Assembly (NCBI RefSeq): GCF_002025705.1
Contig: NZ_CP018846.1
Coordinates: forward strand, 3,277,501 to 3,341,500
Reading direction: 5' to 3'
Source of the DNA: Pseudomonas putida
GTDB taxonomy: Bacteria; Pseudomonadota; Gammaproteobacteria; Pseudomonadales; Pseudomonadaceae
DNA: 64,000 nt
Part shown: piece by piece, positions 50,922 through 60,359 of the stretch
How positions within the stretch are numbered: position 1 is the stretch's first letter
Layout of the letters: the number at the start of each line of letters is the position of its first letter
The notes under the pieces: generated by a model
What the model was told of the DNA's origin: nothing
The model's database searches: none
What the model saw: the letters and a program-made list of their open reading frames with translations, nothing else
Translations under genes and position numbers: made by a program

Positions 50922-50940
50922 GGGGCCGCTTTGCGGCCCC
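50922..50940 (-). terminator. GC hairpin downstream of the ferredoxin remnant
   Basis: GGGGCCGC-TTT-GCGGCCCC is a perfect 8-bp stem with a 3-nt loop, 10 bp after the stop of the remnant at 50950. It was probably the terminator of the lost gene. No U-tract. Confidence 0.55.
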
Positions 50941-50949
50941 CGGATTTCA

Positions 50950-51039
50950 TCACAGGTCCAGCGTCAGCGTAGGCGTCCGAGCCCGCGACACACACAGCAT
51001 CATCACATCACCCCGAGCCCGTCTGCCACTTGGGCCATG
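50950..51039 (-). pseudogene. C-terminal remnant of a [2Fe-2S] ferredoxin-domain reductase
   Basis: On the minus strand, bases 51039-50950 read ...RGDVMMLCVSRARTPTLTLDL and a stop. MMLCVSRA followed by LTLDL is the typical end of the plant-type ferredoxin domain of vanillate/phthalate-type oxygenase reductases, with the last cluster Cys. Nothing upstream continues the domain, so the rest of the gene is deleted. Bases 51040-51184 hold no gene that I can support; they contain the promoter of the next gene. Confidence 0.6.
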
Positions 51040-51184
51040 CAGCAGGCTTTCACCCGCTAATTGTTGGGCCGGGGTTGGTTAAAGCATCTCGTCTGAATAG
51101 CTGAAAGAATTTGCACGCTGCGGCAACTATCGCCAGTCACAAGTAAACACAGAACTTCCTGTGTCTGACTTGAGGTAAGCGACC

Positions 51185-51472
51185 ATGGCTAACAATCAAG
51201 ACAAAGATAGACCCCAAGGCGGCAGCAACCAGGCCAACGCGGGGGATGCTGGCGGCAAAGGCGGACAGGGCGGCATGGCCGGCACGCAGAAAGGTGGCCA
51301 GCAGTCCGGGCACACGCCTGAAGACAAGATGAGCAAGGACAAGGATTGGCAGCAGAAGGATACCGGGCACCAAGGTGGGCAGGCCGGTGGCAAACAGAAC
51401 CCGGCCGACAGCGGACGCATGGGCGGGCAACCTTCCCAGGGCGGCACCCAGCACAAAGACAAGGATCGTTGA
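51185..51472 (+). CDS. Gly/Gln/Lys-rich hydrophilic stress-type protein
   Basis: A 95-residue protein made almost only of Gly, Gln, Lys, Asp, Asn and Ser, without hydrophobic stretches, so it should be disordered. Repeated blocks include DAGGKGGQGGMAGTQKGG, DKMSKDKDWQQKD and HQGGQAGGKQ. KGG-type repeats of this kind occur in small general-stress and hydrophilin-like proteins (YciG type). TTGAGGTAA precedes the ATG. A protective role under desiccation or osmotic stress is inference. Confidence 0.75.
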   Translation: MANNQDKDRPQGGSNQANAGDAGGKGGQGGMAGTQKGGQQSGHTPEDKMSKDKDWQQKDTGHQGGQAGGKQNPADSGRMGGQPSQGGTQHKDKDR

Positions 51473-51511
51473 TAACTGGCAACTTGCACCAGGGCGGCAG
51501 CGCCCTGGTGC

Positions 51512-51763
51512 TCACGTTTGTGCGTTACACCACCCAGACTGCCCACCAGAAGGGCTTTCTTCACTCGCGCCAAGCACACCATTGCGGCACGCACACGCGT
51601 AGTCCGCTTCGGCCCGGGTTGCGAAATTCAGCGTCAACCTGAGCTTGTCGAGGGTGTCATAGAGGTCGTATCCCTTGCCCAGCGTGTTGGGGAAACCTGC
51701 GCGTCTGGGCAGGTAGTCTTTTTCCGGCGGTAGAGCGGGAACCACAACAAAGCGCGTCTGCAT
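51512..51763 (-). CDS. Small hypothetical protein, 83 residues
   Basis: MQTRFVVVPALPPEKDYLP begins the protein, followed by GFPNTLGKGYDLYDTLDKLRL and a Cys-containing tail (YACACRNGVLG). AGAGG lies 7 nt before the chosen ATG; longer in-frame starts are less well placed. It has no known domain; the composition and codon use look like a real gene. Function unknown. Confidence 0.6.
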   Translation of the reverse strand: MQTRFVVVPALPPEKDYLPRRAGFPNTLGKGYDLYDTLDKLRLTLNFATRAEADYACACRNGVLGASEESPSGGQSGWCNAQT

Positions 51764-52021
51764 GACCATCCCTCTTCTTGGCAGCTCTTTAGTATTAGTC
51801 GCAATATGTGAAAGCATCAAGACGGCTCATGATTGAATTTCGCCCCACTTTGGCGCCATCTGCGCCCCAAAACCACACACCCAGCCTCCCCCTGCACCCG
51901 CCCTGCGCGCTGCCTTGATCGCCCACAACCCTGTCTGCAACGGCCGCGCAACGGGAATCTGACCACTTGGCCATGTTTTTGCTTTGCAAGCTGCTCACAC
52001 CCACCAATGCCGAGCAGCCCC

Positions 52022-53563
52022 ATGTCCGAATCCCCTACGCACCTGCGCCTGGAGCTGCGTGCCATCAGCAAGCGCTACCCAGGCACCCTGGCCAACGACC
52101 GCGTCGACCTGCGCATCGCCCCCGGTGAGATCCATGCCCTGCTTGGCGAGAACGGCGCGGGCAAGAGCACCCTGATGAAGATCATCTACGGCGTCACCCG
52201 GCCCGACTCCGGCCAGCTGCTGTGGCAGGGCCGGCAGGTGCAGGTGGCTGACCCGGCCCAGGCCCGCAGCTTGGGCATCGGCATGGTGTTCCAGCACTTT
52301 TCCCTATTCGAGACCCTGACCGTGGCGCAGAACATTGCCCTGGCGCTGGGCCGCGAAGCGGGCTCGCCGAAGCAGCTGGCGCCGCGTATCCGCGAGGTGT
52401 CGCAGCGCTACGGCATGAGCCTGGAGCCGGAACGCCTGGTGCACAGCCTGTCGATCGGTGAGCGCCAGCGGGTGGAGATCGTGCGGTGCCTGATGCAGGA
52501 CATCAAACTGCTGATCCTCGACGAACCGACCTCGGTGCTGACGCCCCAGGAGGTCGAGCAATTGTTCGTCACCTTGCGCACGCTGGCCCGCGAAGGCTGC
52601 AGCATCCTGTTCATCAGCCACAAGCTCAATGAAGTGCGCGCCCTGTGCCACAGCGCCACCGTGCTGCGCGCAGGTCGGGTTTCCGGCACCTGCGTGCCGG
52701 CCGACTGCAGCGACTTGCAGCTGGCGCGGCTGATGGTCGGTGATGCCGAAGGGCTCGAAGCCCGCTACCCGAAGCGCGCAGGCGGCCTGCCGCGGCTGCG
52801 GGTGGACGACCTGAGCTGGCGCAACCAGGACCCGTTCGGCACCTCCTTCGAGCACCTGCGCCTGGAGGTGCGCAGCGGCGAAATCGTCGGCATCGCCGGG
52901 GTCGCCGGCAATGGCCAGGACGAGCTGCTGGCGCTGCTCAGTGGCGAAACCCGCCTGCACGCCAGCGAGCGCGAGCGCATCAGCCTCGACAACCAGCCCA
53001 TGGCCAACCTGTATCCGGATGCCCGTCGCGCCCTGGGGCTGGCGTTCGTCCCGGCAGAGCGCCTGGGCCACGGCGCCGTGCCGGACATGAGCCTGGCCGA
53101 CAACGCTCTGCTCAGCGCCTTCCAGCAGGGCCTGGTCGAACGAGGGCTGATCCGCTCGGGCAAGGTGCTGGCGTTGGCCGAACAGGTCATCCAGCGTTTC
53201 GCGGTAAAGACTCCAGGCACGCAGGCCACGGCGCGCAGCCTGTCTGGCGGCAACCTGCAGAAGTTCATCCTCGGCCGGGAAATCCTGCAGAACCCCAGGC
53301 TACTGGTTGCCGCCCACCCGACCTGGGGGGTCGATGTCGGCGCCGCTGCGGCGATCCACCGCGCACTGATTGCCCTGCGCGATGCCGGCGCGGCGATCCT
53401 GGTGATTTCCGAAGACCTTGATGAGCTGCTGCAGATCAGCGACCGCATCGGTGCCCTGTGCAGCGGGCGCCTGTCACCGCTCAAGGCCACCGCCGACACC
53501 CACAGCGTGGAGGTCGGCAGCTGGATGGCCGGCCAGTTCGACACTGCGCAAGCCGCCATCTGA
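52022..53563 (+). CDS. Nucleoside-type ABC transporter ATP-binding protein (double NBD)
   Basis: A 513-residue ATPase with two fused nucleotide-binding domains. NBD1 has Walker A GENGAGKST (42-50), signature LSIGERQRV and Walker B LLILDEPTSVL. NBD2 has a degenerate Walker A (GIAGVAGNGQDELL) and signature LSGGNLQKF, the layout of RbsA-like and BMP-associated (NupA/YufO) ATPases. It is the first gene of a four-gene importer operon. An ATG five codons upstream is also possible. The 200 bp before it hold no other gene. Confidence 0.9.
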   Translation: MSESPTHLRLELRAISKRYPGTLANDRVDLRIAPGEIHALLGENGAGKSTLMKIIYGVTRPDSGQLLWQGRQVQVADPAQARSLGIGMVFQHFSLFETLTVAQNIALALGREAGSPKQLAPRIREVSQRYGMSLEPERLVHSLSIGERQRVEIVRCLMQDIKLLILDEPTSVLTPQEVEQLFVTLRTLAREGCSILFISHKLNEVRALCHSATVLRAGRVSGTCVPADCSDLQLARLMVGDAEGLEARYPKRAGGLPRLRVDDLSWRNQDPFGTSFEHLRLEVRSGEIVGIAGVAGNGQDELLALLSGETRLHASERERISLDNQPMANLYPDARRALGLAFVPAERLGHGAVPDMSLADNALLSAFQQGLVERGLIRSGKVLALAEQVIQRFAVKTPGTQATARSLSGGNLQKFILGREILQNPRLLVAAHPTWGVDVGAAAAIHRALIALRDAGAAILVISEDLDELLQISDRIGALCSGRLSPLKATADTHSVEVGSWMAGQFDTAQAAI

Positions 53564-53575
53564 CGAGAGCCCGCC

Positions 53576-54676
53576 ATGTTGCTATCCCTCGAACCCCGTA
53601 CCCAGCAGTCGCGCGCCATGCTGGTGCTCTCGCCGCTGCTCGCTGCCCTGCTGACCCTGGTCAGCGGAGCGATCCTGTTCAGCGCCCTGGGGCATGACCC
53701 GCTGCTGACCTTGCACACGTTGCTGATCGAACCAGTCAGCGACCTGTACGGCCTCAGCGAACTGATGCTCAAAGCGCTGCCGATCCTGCTTTGCGCCCTG
53801 GGCCTGGCGGTGGCCTACCAGGCGCGCATCTGGAACATCGGCGCCGAAGGCCAGTTGCTGGTCGGCGCCCTGGCCGGCAGCGCCCTGGCAATCCACATCA
53901 TCGATTGGCAAAGCCGCTGGGCACTGCTCTGGGTGCTGCTGGCCGGCAGCCTTGCCGGTGCTGTGTGGGGGGCGCTGGCAGCGTGGCTGCGCACGCACTT
54001 CAATGCCAATGAGATCCTCACCACCATCATGCTCAACTACATCGCCCTGAACCTGCTGCTGTACTGCGTGCATGGCCCGCTGAAGGACCCCGAAGGCTTC
54101 AGCTTCCCGCAGTCGGCGATGTTCGGCGATGCCAGCCGCCTGCCGGCACTGTTCGAGGATGGCCGCGTGCATATCGGCCTGTACTTCGTGCTGCTGGCAC
54201 TGGTGGCGGTGTGGGTGCTGCTGCACAAGAGCTTCCTGGGTTTCCAGATCAAGGTGCTTGGGCTCGATCAGCGCGCCGCCGGTTTCGTCGGCTTTCGCGA
54301 AAAGCGCCTGGTGTGGCTGGCGTTGCTGATCAGCGGCGGCCTGGCGGGCCTGGCCGGGGTCAGTGAAGTCAGCGGGCCGATCGGCCAGCTGGTGCCGCAG
54401 GTGTCGCCGGGCTACGGCTACGCCGCGATCACCGTGGCCTTCCTCGGCCGCCTCAACCCGCTTGGCATCCTCGTTGCCGGCCTGCTGATGGCCCTGCTCT
54501 ACCTCGGCGGCGAGAACGCGCAGATGAGCCTCAATCTGCCGCAGGCGCTGACCGGGCTGTTCCAGGGAATGATGCTGTTCTACCTGCTCGCCTGCGACGT
54601 GCTGATCCTCTACCGGCCGCGGCTCAGGCTCAACTGGCGGCGGCGCACGCCGCTGGCCGAAGCGGCCCGTGCCTGA
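53576..54676 (+). CDS. Nucleoside-type ABC transporter permease 1
   Basis: A 366-residue inner-membrane permease of the branched-chain/ribose-type family. ALPILLCALGLAVAYQARIWNIGAEGQLL in the first third and GGLAGLAGVSEVSGPIGQL in the second are the matching family motifs. It starts 12 bp after the ATPase gene and pairs with the permease at 54735. Together they transport purine nucleosides or related compounds in characterised relatives. Confidence 0.88.
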   Translation: MLLSLEPRTQQSRAMLVLSPLLAALLTLVSGAILFSALGHDPLLTLHTLLIEPVSDLYGLSELMLKALPILLCALGLAVAYQARIWNIGAEGQLLVGALAGSALAIHIIDWQSRWALLWVLLAGSLAGAVWGALAAWLRTHFNANEILTTIMLNYIALNLLLYCVHGPLKDPEGFSFPQSAMFGDASRLPALFEDGRVHIGLYFVLLALVAVWVLLHKSFLGFQIKVLGLDQRAAGFVGFREKRLVWLALLISGGLAGLAGVSEVSGPIGQLVPQVSPGYGYAAITVAFLGRLNPLGILVAGLLMALLYLGGENAQMSLNLPQALTGLFQGMMLFYLLACDVLILYRPRLRLNWRRRTPLAEAARA

Positions 54677-54734
54677 CCTCCCCTGACCTTTACCAGTGCC
54701 TGCCGCCATGGGTGCGCAGGCTGAGGCTTCGACT

Positions 54735-55661
54735 ATGGATCTCGATCTGCTTGGCAACATCCTCTACGCCATGGTGCGCTGCGGCACCCCGCTGCTACTG
54801 GTGGCCCTGGGCGAACTGGTGTGCGAGAAGAGCGGCGTGCTCAACCTCGGCCAGGAAGGCATGATGCTGTTCGGCGCGGTGGTGGGCTTCATCGCCGCCT
54901 TCGCCACCGGCAGCCTGTGGCTCGGTGTGCTGATGGCATGCCTGGCCGGCATGCTGCTGGCGTCGCTGTTCGCCGTGGTTGCACTGGGTTGCCAGGCCAA
55001 CCAGGTAGCGACCGGCCTGGCCCTGACCATCTTTGGCGTCGGCCTCTCGGCGTTCGTTGGCAGCGCCTGGGTCGGCAAGCCGCTGAGCGGTTTCGAAGCG
55101 CTGGCGATTCCGCTGCTGGCCGACCTGCCGATCATCGGTCATATGCTGTTCAACCAGGACCTGCTGGTCTACCTGTCCTTCGCCCTGTTCCTGCTGGTCG
55201 CCTGGGTGCTGCTGAAAAGCCGCGCCGGCTTGGTCCTGCAGGCCGTTGGCGAAAACCCCGACGCTGCCAGCGCCATGGGCCTGCCGGTGCTGCGCGTGCG
55301 CACGCTGGCGGTGCTGTTCGGCGGCGCCATGGCCGGCCTGGCCGGCGCCTACCTGTCGCTGGCCTACACGCCGATGTGGGCAGAGAACATGACTGCCGGC
55401 CGCGGCTGGATCGCCCTGGCGCTGGTGGTATTCGCCAGCTGGCGGGTACTGCGCGTGCTGCTCGGTGCCTACCTGTTCGGCCTGGCCAGCATCCTGCACC
55501 TGGTGGCCCAGGGCATCGGCGTGAGCTTCCCGGCCAACCTGCTGGCGATGCTGCCGTACGTGGCGACGATCCTGGTGCTGGTGGTGCTCTCGCGCGATGC
55601 GCTCAAGACCCGGCTGTACGCCCCGGTATCACTGGGCCAGCCCTGGAAAGCGGGACGCTGA
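54735..55661 (+). CDS. Nucleoside-type ABC transporter permease 2
   Basis: A 308-residue permease. GTPLLLVALGELVCEKSGVLNLG near the start and GGAMAGLAGAYLSLAYTPMW in the middle are typical of the second BMP-type permease. The ATG beginning MDLDLLGN is preferred to an ATG 13 codons upstream. It is 58 bp after permease 1 and 53 bp before the binding-protein gene. Confidence 0.88.
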   Translation: MDLDLLGNILYAMVRCGTPLLLVALGELVCEKSGVLNLGQEGMMLFGAVVGFIAAFATGSLWLGVLMACLAGMLLASLFAVVALGCQANQVATGLALTIFGVGLSAFVGSAWVGKPLSGFEALAIPLLADLPIIGHMLFNQDLLVYLSFALFLLVAWVLLKSRAGLVLQAVGENPDAASAMGLPVLRVRTLAVLFGGAMAGLAGAYLSLAYTPMWAENMTAGRGWIALALVVFASWRVLRVLLGAYLFGLASILHLVAQGIGVSFPANLLAMLPYVATILVLVVLSRDALKTRLYAPVSLGQPWKAGR

Positions 55662-55714
55662 CGGCGCACCGGCAAACAACAGAACGACACAAGACCCACA
55701 GGAGTGAACCCTCG

Positions 55715-56797
55715 ATGCATCTGAAGAAAAGCACCACTCTGCTGCGCACCCTGGCCGCCGCCATCGGCCTCAGCACGGCGCTCTCTGCCACCGCCGCCGA
55801 CCCACTGAAGGTCGGCTTCGTCTACATCGGACCGATCGGCGACCATGGCTGGACCTACCAGCACGAACAGGGCCGCCAGGCGCTGATCAAACAGTTCGGC
55901 GACAAGGTCCAGACCAGCTTCGTCGAAAACGTGCCGGAAGGCGCCGACGCCGAGCGGGTCATCCGCAACATGGCCAAGGGTGGCTACGACCTGGTGTTCG
56001 CCACCTCGTTCGGCTACATGAACCCTACCGCCAAGGTCGCCAAACAGTTCCCTAAGGTCACCTTCGAACACGCCACCGGCTACAAGCAGGACAAGAACCT
56101 CGGCACCTACCTGGCGACCTCCTATGAGGGCCGCTACGTCGGCGGTTACCTCGCCGCAAAGATGACCAAGAGCAAGAAAATCGGCTACGTCGCGTCCTTC
56201 CCGATCCCGGAAGTGCTGCGCGACATCAACGCCATCCAGCTGGCGCTGGACAAGTACAACCCAGGCACCGAGATCAAGGTGGTGTGGGTCAACTCCTGGT
56301 TTGACCCGGGCAAGGAAGCCGACGCCGCCAATGCCCTGATCGACCAGGGCGTCGACGTGCTGTTCCAGCACACCGACAGCCCAGCGCCGATCCAGACCGC
56401 CGAACGCCGTGGCATCTACGCGGTGGGCTATGCCTCGGACATGGCCCACTTCGGGCCCAAGGCAGTGTTGACCTCCATCGTCAACAACTGGGGGCCGCAT
56501 TACATCAAGAGCACCCAAGCGGTCATCGACGGTAACTGGAAGCCCCAGGACTACTGGGGCGGCCTGGCCGAAGGCACCGTCGAACTGCCGATCAGCGACC
56601 TGGTGCCGGCCGATGTGAAAAGCGGCGCCGAGCAGATCATCGCCAGCATCAAGGACGGTTCGTTCCACCCGTTCACCGGGCCGATCCTCGACCAGGCTGG
56701 GGAAGTGAAGATTCCTGAAGGCGCGGTGGCCAGTAACGCCGAACTGGCGGGCATGAACTACTACGTAAAAGGCATCACCGCACAACTGCCCAAGTAA
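55715..56797 (+). CDS. BMP-family ABC transporter substrate-binding protein
   Basis: A 360-residue periplasmic receptor. Residues 1-28 are a Sec signal peptide (ending ALSATAAD); there is no lipobox Cys, so it is soluble rather than a lipoprotein. KVGFVYIGPIGDHGWTYQHE begins the mature BMP domain; DLVFATSFGYMNP and VLFQHTDSPAPIQTAE are further conserved segments. BMP proteins bind purine nucleosides. AGGAG is upstream of the ATG. It is followed by a REP hairpin that probably ends or stabilises the transcript. Confidence 0.9.
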   Translation: MHLKKSTTLLRTLAAAIGLSTALSATAADPLKVGFVYIGPIGDHGWTYQHEQGRQALIKQFGDKVQTSFVENVPEGADAERVIRNMAKGGYDLVFATSFGYMNPTAKVAKQFPKVTFEHATGYKQDKNLGTYLATSYEGRYVGGYLAAKMTKSKKIGYVASFPIPEVLRDINAIQLALDKYNPGTEIKVVWVNSWFDPGKEADAANALIDQGVDVLFQHTDSPAPIQTAERRGIYAVGYASDMAHFGPKAVLTSIVNNWGPHYIKSTQAVIDGNWKPQDYWGGLAEGTVELPISDLVPADVKSGAEQIIASIKDGSFHPFTGPILDQAGEVKIPEGAVASNAELAGMNYYVKGITAQLPK

Positions 56798-56809
56798 GGC
56801 CAGCGCTGT

Positions 56810-56935
56810 CTCTTGTGGGAGCGGCCTTGTGTCGCGAAAGGGCTGCGAAGCAGCCCCGGCAATTTGTGCATTTGCGCTGATATCCCCGGGGCCGCGTTGC
56901 GACCCTTTCGCGACGCAAGGCCGCTCCCACAAGAG
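56810..56935. repeat. REP-type inverted repeat
   Basis: Arms 56810-56842 (beginning CTCTTGTGGGAGCGGCCTTG) and 56903-56935 are inverted copies with one mismatch in 33, separated by 60 bp that also pair partly (GGGGCTGC-like blocks). It lies between the BMP gene and the oxygenase gene. The arm sequence differs from the 1607 and 60001 hairpins but shares GGAGCGG with them. Confidence 0.88.
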
Positions 56936-56965
56936 CCGCCTGCAACCCACTTTTCCGGAGCCCTG

Positions 56966-57925
56966 ATGAACACACTGCCAATCATCGACATCGCCCCGCT
57001 TTACCAGCACGACCCCGCCGCCCGCCGGGGCGTGGCCCGGCAGATCGACACCGCCTGCCGGCAATGGGGCTTCTACTACATCAAGGGGCACCCGATCCCG
57101 GCCGCGCGCATCGCTGAACTGAAAGCCGCGGCCGTAGATTTCTTCGCCCGCCCAACCGATGAAAAACTGCGCATCGACATCACCCGCAGCGCCCACCATC
57201 GCGGCTATGGCGCCATCGCCACCGAGCAACTCGACCCAGACCGGCCAAGCGACCTGAAGGAGACCTTCGACATGGGTTTCCACATGGGCGCCGAACACCC
57301 TGATGTGCTCGCTGGCAAACCGCTGCGCGGCCCCAACCGCCATCCGGCCATCGCTGGCTGGGAAGCACTGCTGCAACAGCACTACCAGGACATGCACGGG
57401 CTTTCCCTGACCCTGCTGCGGGCCATGGCCGAAGCACTGGGCATCGAGCAGGACTTTTTCGACCAGCGTTTCGCCGAACCGATCAGCGTGCTGCGCATGG
57501 TCCACTACCCGCCGCGCCAGGCCGCCAGCAGTGCCGACCAGCAAGGCGCCGGCGCACACACCGACTACGGTTGCATCACCTTGCTGTACCAGGACAATGC
57601 CGGTGGGCTGCAAGTGCGCAGCCGCGACGGCCAGTGGATCGACGCACCGCCCATCGAAGGCACCTACGTGGTCAACATCGGCGACATGATGGCGCGCTGG
57701 AGCAACGACCGTTACACGTCCACACCGCACCGGGTGATCAGCCCGCTGGGTGTGGACCGCTACTCGATGCCGTTCTTCGCCGAGCCGCACCCGGACACCG
57801 AGATCAGCTGCCTGCCCAACTGCTCCGGCCACGACAACCCGGCAAAGTACCCGCCGGTGTCGTGCAGCGCCTACATGCTGTCGCGTTTTGCCGAAACCTA
57901 TGCGTATCGCCGGGAAGCGGTTTGA
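56966..57925 (+). CDS. 2-oxoglutarate/Fe(II)-dependent oxygenase (isopenicillin N synthase family)
   Basis: A 319-residue enzyme. The iron ligands are H198 and D200 (AHTDYG) and H255 (TPHRVIS); R256 and S259 form the RxxS pair that binds 2-oxoglutarate. The N-terminal DIAPLYQHD and GFYYIKGH segments are typical of the DIOX family. Substrate unknown; its place behind a nucleoside-type importer hints at a modified purine or pyrimidine, but the REP hairpin between them weakens the operon link. Confidence 0.87.
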   Translation: MNTLPIIDIAPLYQHDPAARRGVARQIDTACRQWGFYYIKGHPIPAARIAELKAAAVDFFARPTDEKLRIDITRSAHHRGYGAIATEQLDPDRPSDLKETFDMGFHMGAEHPDVLAGKPLRGPNRHPAIAGWEALLQQHYQDMHGLSLTLLRAMAEALGIEQDFFDQRFAEPISVLRMVHYPPRQAASSADQQGAGAHTDYGCITLLYQDNAGGLQVRSRDGQWIDAPPIEGTYVVNIGDMMARWSNDRYTSTPHRVISPLGVDRYSMPFFAEPHPDTEISCLPNCSGHDNPAKYPPVSCSAYMLSRFAETYAYRREAV

Positions 57926-57934
57926 ACGCAGCGA

Positions 57935-59836
57935 TCACATCTCGACCTGGGTACCCAGTTCGATCACCCGGTTCAACGGCAACTGGAAGTACTTGAGGTT
58001 GCTGTTGGCGTTCTTCAGCAGGAAGGCGAACAGGTGCTCGCGCCAGCGGGCCATGCCCTTCTGTTTACCGGCAATCACCGTCTCGCGGCTGAGGAAGTAG
58101 GTGGTGCGCATCGGGCCGAACTCGAGGTCGGCATGGGGGTAACGGCTCAGCGCCAGCGGCACGTTGGGCTCTTCCATGAAGCCGAAGTGCAAGCTCACAC
58201 GGTAGAACCCGACGCCGAAGGCCTCGACTTCGAAGCGCTTGCCGGCAGTGACCCGCGGCTCGTCCTCGAACACCACGGTGAGCAGCACCACCTGCTCATG
58301 CAACACCTGGTTATGCAGCAGGTTGTGCAGCAACGCGTGGGGCACTGCCTCGGGGCGCGCAGAGAGGAACACGGCCGTGCCGCTGACGCGATGCGGCGGT
58401 TGCGCCTGCAGGCTGGCGATGAACAGCTCCAGCGGCAGTGAATGTTCGTCCAGCCGTTCGACGATGATCTTGCGCCCGCGCTTCCAGGTGGTCATCAGCA
58501 CGAACAACGCCACCCCGGCAATCACCGGGAAGGCACCGCCCTGGAGAATTTTCGGGGCGTTGGCGGCAAAGAACAGGCTGTCCACCAGCAGGAACGCCAG
58601 CAACATCGGCACCGCCAGCCAGCGTGGCGCCTTCCACAGCAGTAGCACCACCGCCGAAGCCAGCAGCGTGGTGATCAGCATGGTGCCGGTCACCGCCACG
58701 CCATAGGCCGCCGCCAGTGCCCCGGACGACTCGAAGCCGACCACCAGCACCACCACGCCGACCATCAGCGCCCAGTTGACCATGCCGACGTAGATCTGCC
58801 CCTGCTCCTCGCTGGAGGTGTGCTGGATGAACATGCGCGGCACATAGCCCAGCTGGATGGCCTGGCGGGTCATGGAGAACGCCCCGGAAATCACCGCCTG
58901 GGAGGCGATGATGGTAGCCAGCGTGGCCAGCGCGACCATGGGCAGCAGGGCCCAATCCGGCGCCAGCAGGTAGAACGGGTTGCGCACCGCCTCCGGGTTA
59001 CCGAGGATCAACGCCCCCTGGCCGAAGTAGTTCAGCACCAGCCCCGGCAGCACCAGCAGAAACCAGGCCCGGGCAATGGGTTTGCGGCCAAAATGCCCCA
59101 TGTCGGCGTACAGCGCTTCGGCACCGGTCAGCGCCAATACCACTGCGCCGAGAATGGCCACGCCCATGCCCGGGTGCAGGATGAAGAACTTCACCGCCCA
59201 CACCGGGCTCAGTGCCTGCAGCACCTCCGGGTGCTGGACGATGCCGTGCACACCCAGCGCGCCGAGCACCACGAACCACAGCACCATGATCGGCCCGAAC
59301 AGGATGCCGATGCGCGCAGTGCCGTGCTTCTGGATCAGGAACAGCGCCACCAGCACTACCACCGCCAGCGGCACGACCCAGTGTTCAATGCCGTCGAAGG
59401 CCAGTTGCAAGCCCTCCACTGCCGACAACACGGAGATGGCCGGGGTGATCATGCTGTCGCCATAAAACAGCGCAGCGCCGAACAGGCCGAGCAGCACCAG
59501 CACCCTGCCCAGCCGCTTGTAAGGTGCTGCCGCGCGGTGCGCCAGCGCCGTCAGGGCCATGATGCCGCCCTCGCCCTGGTTGTCGGCGCGCAGGATGAAC
59601 AATACGTACTTAAGCGACACCACCCACAGCAGTGACCAGAACACCAGCGACAGCACGCCGAGCACACCGGCGCTGTTGGCCTGGACGCCGTAGTGCCCGG
59701 CGAACACTTCCTTGAGGGTGTACAACGGGCTGGTGCCGATGTCGCCATAGACCACGCCGACAGCGGCAACGAGCATGCCGACAGCGGTGGATTTACTGGG
59801 TTGGGGTGGGTTTGCGGCGACGGCGGACTGGCTCAC
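57935..59836 (-). CDS. kup: Potassium transporter Kup
   Basis: A 633-residue K+ uptake permease of the KUP/HAK family, about twelve helices plus a cytoplasmic C-terminal tail from about 450. [20 protein letters not shown] at residues 26-45 is the family signature, and [18 protein letters not shown] follows. The C-terminal [21 protein letters not shown] is also typical. Single gene, convergent with the oxygenase gene (10 bp). Confidence 0.95.
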   Translation of the reverse strand: MSQSAVAANPPQPSKSTAVGMLVAAVGVVYGDIGTSPLYTLKEVFAGHYGVQANSAGVLGVLSLVFWSLLWVVSLKYVLFILRADNQGEGGIMALTALAHRAAAPYKRLGRVLVLLGLFGAALFYGDSMITPAISVLSAVEGLQLAFDGIEHWVVPLAVVVLVALFLIQKHGTARIGILFGPIMVLWFVVLGALGVHGIVQHPEVLQALSPVWAVKFFILHPGMGVAILGAVVLALTGAEALYADMGHFGRKPIARAWFLLVLPGLVLNYFGQGALILGNPEAVRNPFYLLAPDWALLPMVALATLATIIASQAVISGAFSMTRQAIQLGYVPRMFIQHTSSEEQGQIYVGMVNWALMVGVVVLVVGFESSGALAAAYGVAVTGTMLITTLLASAVVLLLWKAPRWLAVPMLLAFLLVDSLFFAANAPKILQGGAFPVIAGVALFVLMTTWKRGRKIIVERLDEHSLPLELFIASLQAQPPHRVSGTAVFLSARPEAVPHALLHNLLHNQVLHEQVVLLTVVFEDEPRVTAGKRFEVEAFGVGFYRVSLHFGFMEEPNVPLALSRYPHADLEFGPMRTTYFLSRETVIAGKQKGMARWREHLFAFLLKNANSNLKYFQLPLNRVIELGTQVEM

Positions 59837-60000
59837 GAAAGGCTTCTCTGGACTGGCGGTTGGAAATGCATGCCATCCCTGAGCATCGCGCGGTCAGTAT
59901 CCTTGCAGCGCGTCAGGGCTGTCGTAAAAAGAGCGTAAAAAAACAGGGGATTGTGTTGGGGCGTTTGGGCTTCGGGGTGTTTGCCTTGGGAGGTGCAGCG

Positions 60001-60265
60001 CCTATGAGATCGAGCGCCGCCCGCGCGGCGCATCGCGGATGAATCCGCTCCTACATTTGTTTCGGGCCAGTCACTCCTGTGAAGCCAACAGGGACCGCCT
60101 TGTTGGTATGGCGATACATCTCTGTGGGCATTGACGCTGCCCCATCTGTCTCACGTCATGCACCGAGGCGGACAGCGCTAACCTCACAGGAATAATTGGC
60201 CCGAAAAAAATGTAGGAGCGGATTCATCCGCGATGCGCCGCGCGGGCGGCGCTCGATCTCACAGG
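60001..60265. repeat. REP-type inverted repeat pair (265-bp hairpin)
   Basis: Arms 60001-60069 and 60197-60265 are inverted copies with two mismatches in 69, separated by 127 bp. Their outer 54 bp match the arms at 1607-1832 almost exactly, while the inner 15 bp (TTTCGGGCCA side) differ between loci but still pair within each locus. The spacer has no ORF. The remaining parts of the gap between kup and the exporter (59837-60000 and 60266-60359) hold only promoters. Confidence 0.9.
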
Positions 60266-60359
60266 CGCTGCAAATCCCCCGGCAGGCACCCGGTGGCCTT
60301 CACGCAATCCCACGACAACCTGTATGGTTGTTGCTGACGAGTAAACCCCGGAGACCCCC

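Noticed and set aside
55469..57832. A 787-codon minus-strand frame opposite the BMP receptor and oxygenase genes
   Set aside because: It runs through two coding genes and a REP hairpin, has no ribosome site, and shows no recognisable domain.
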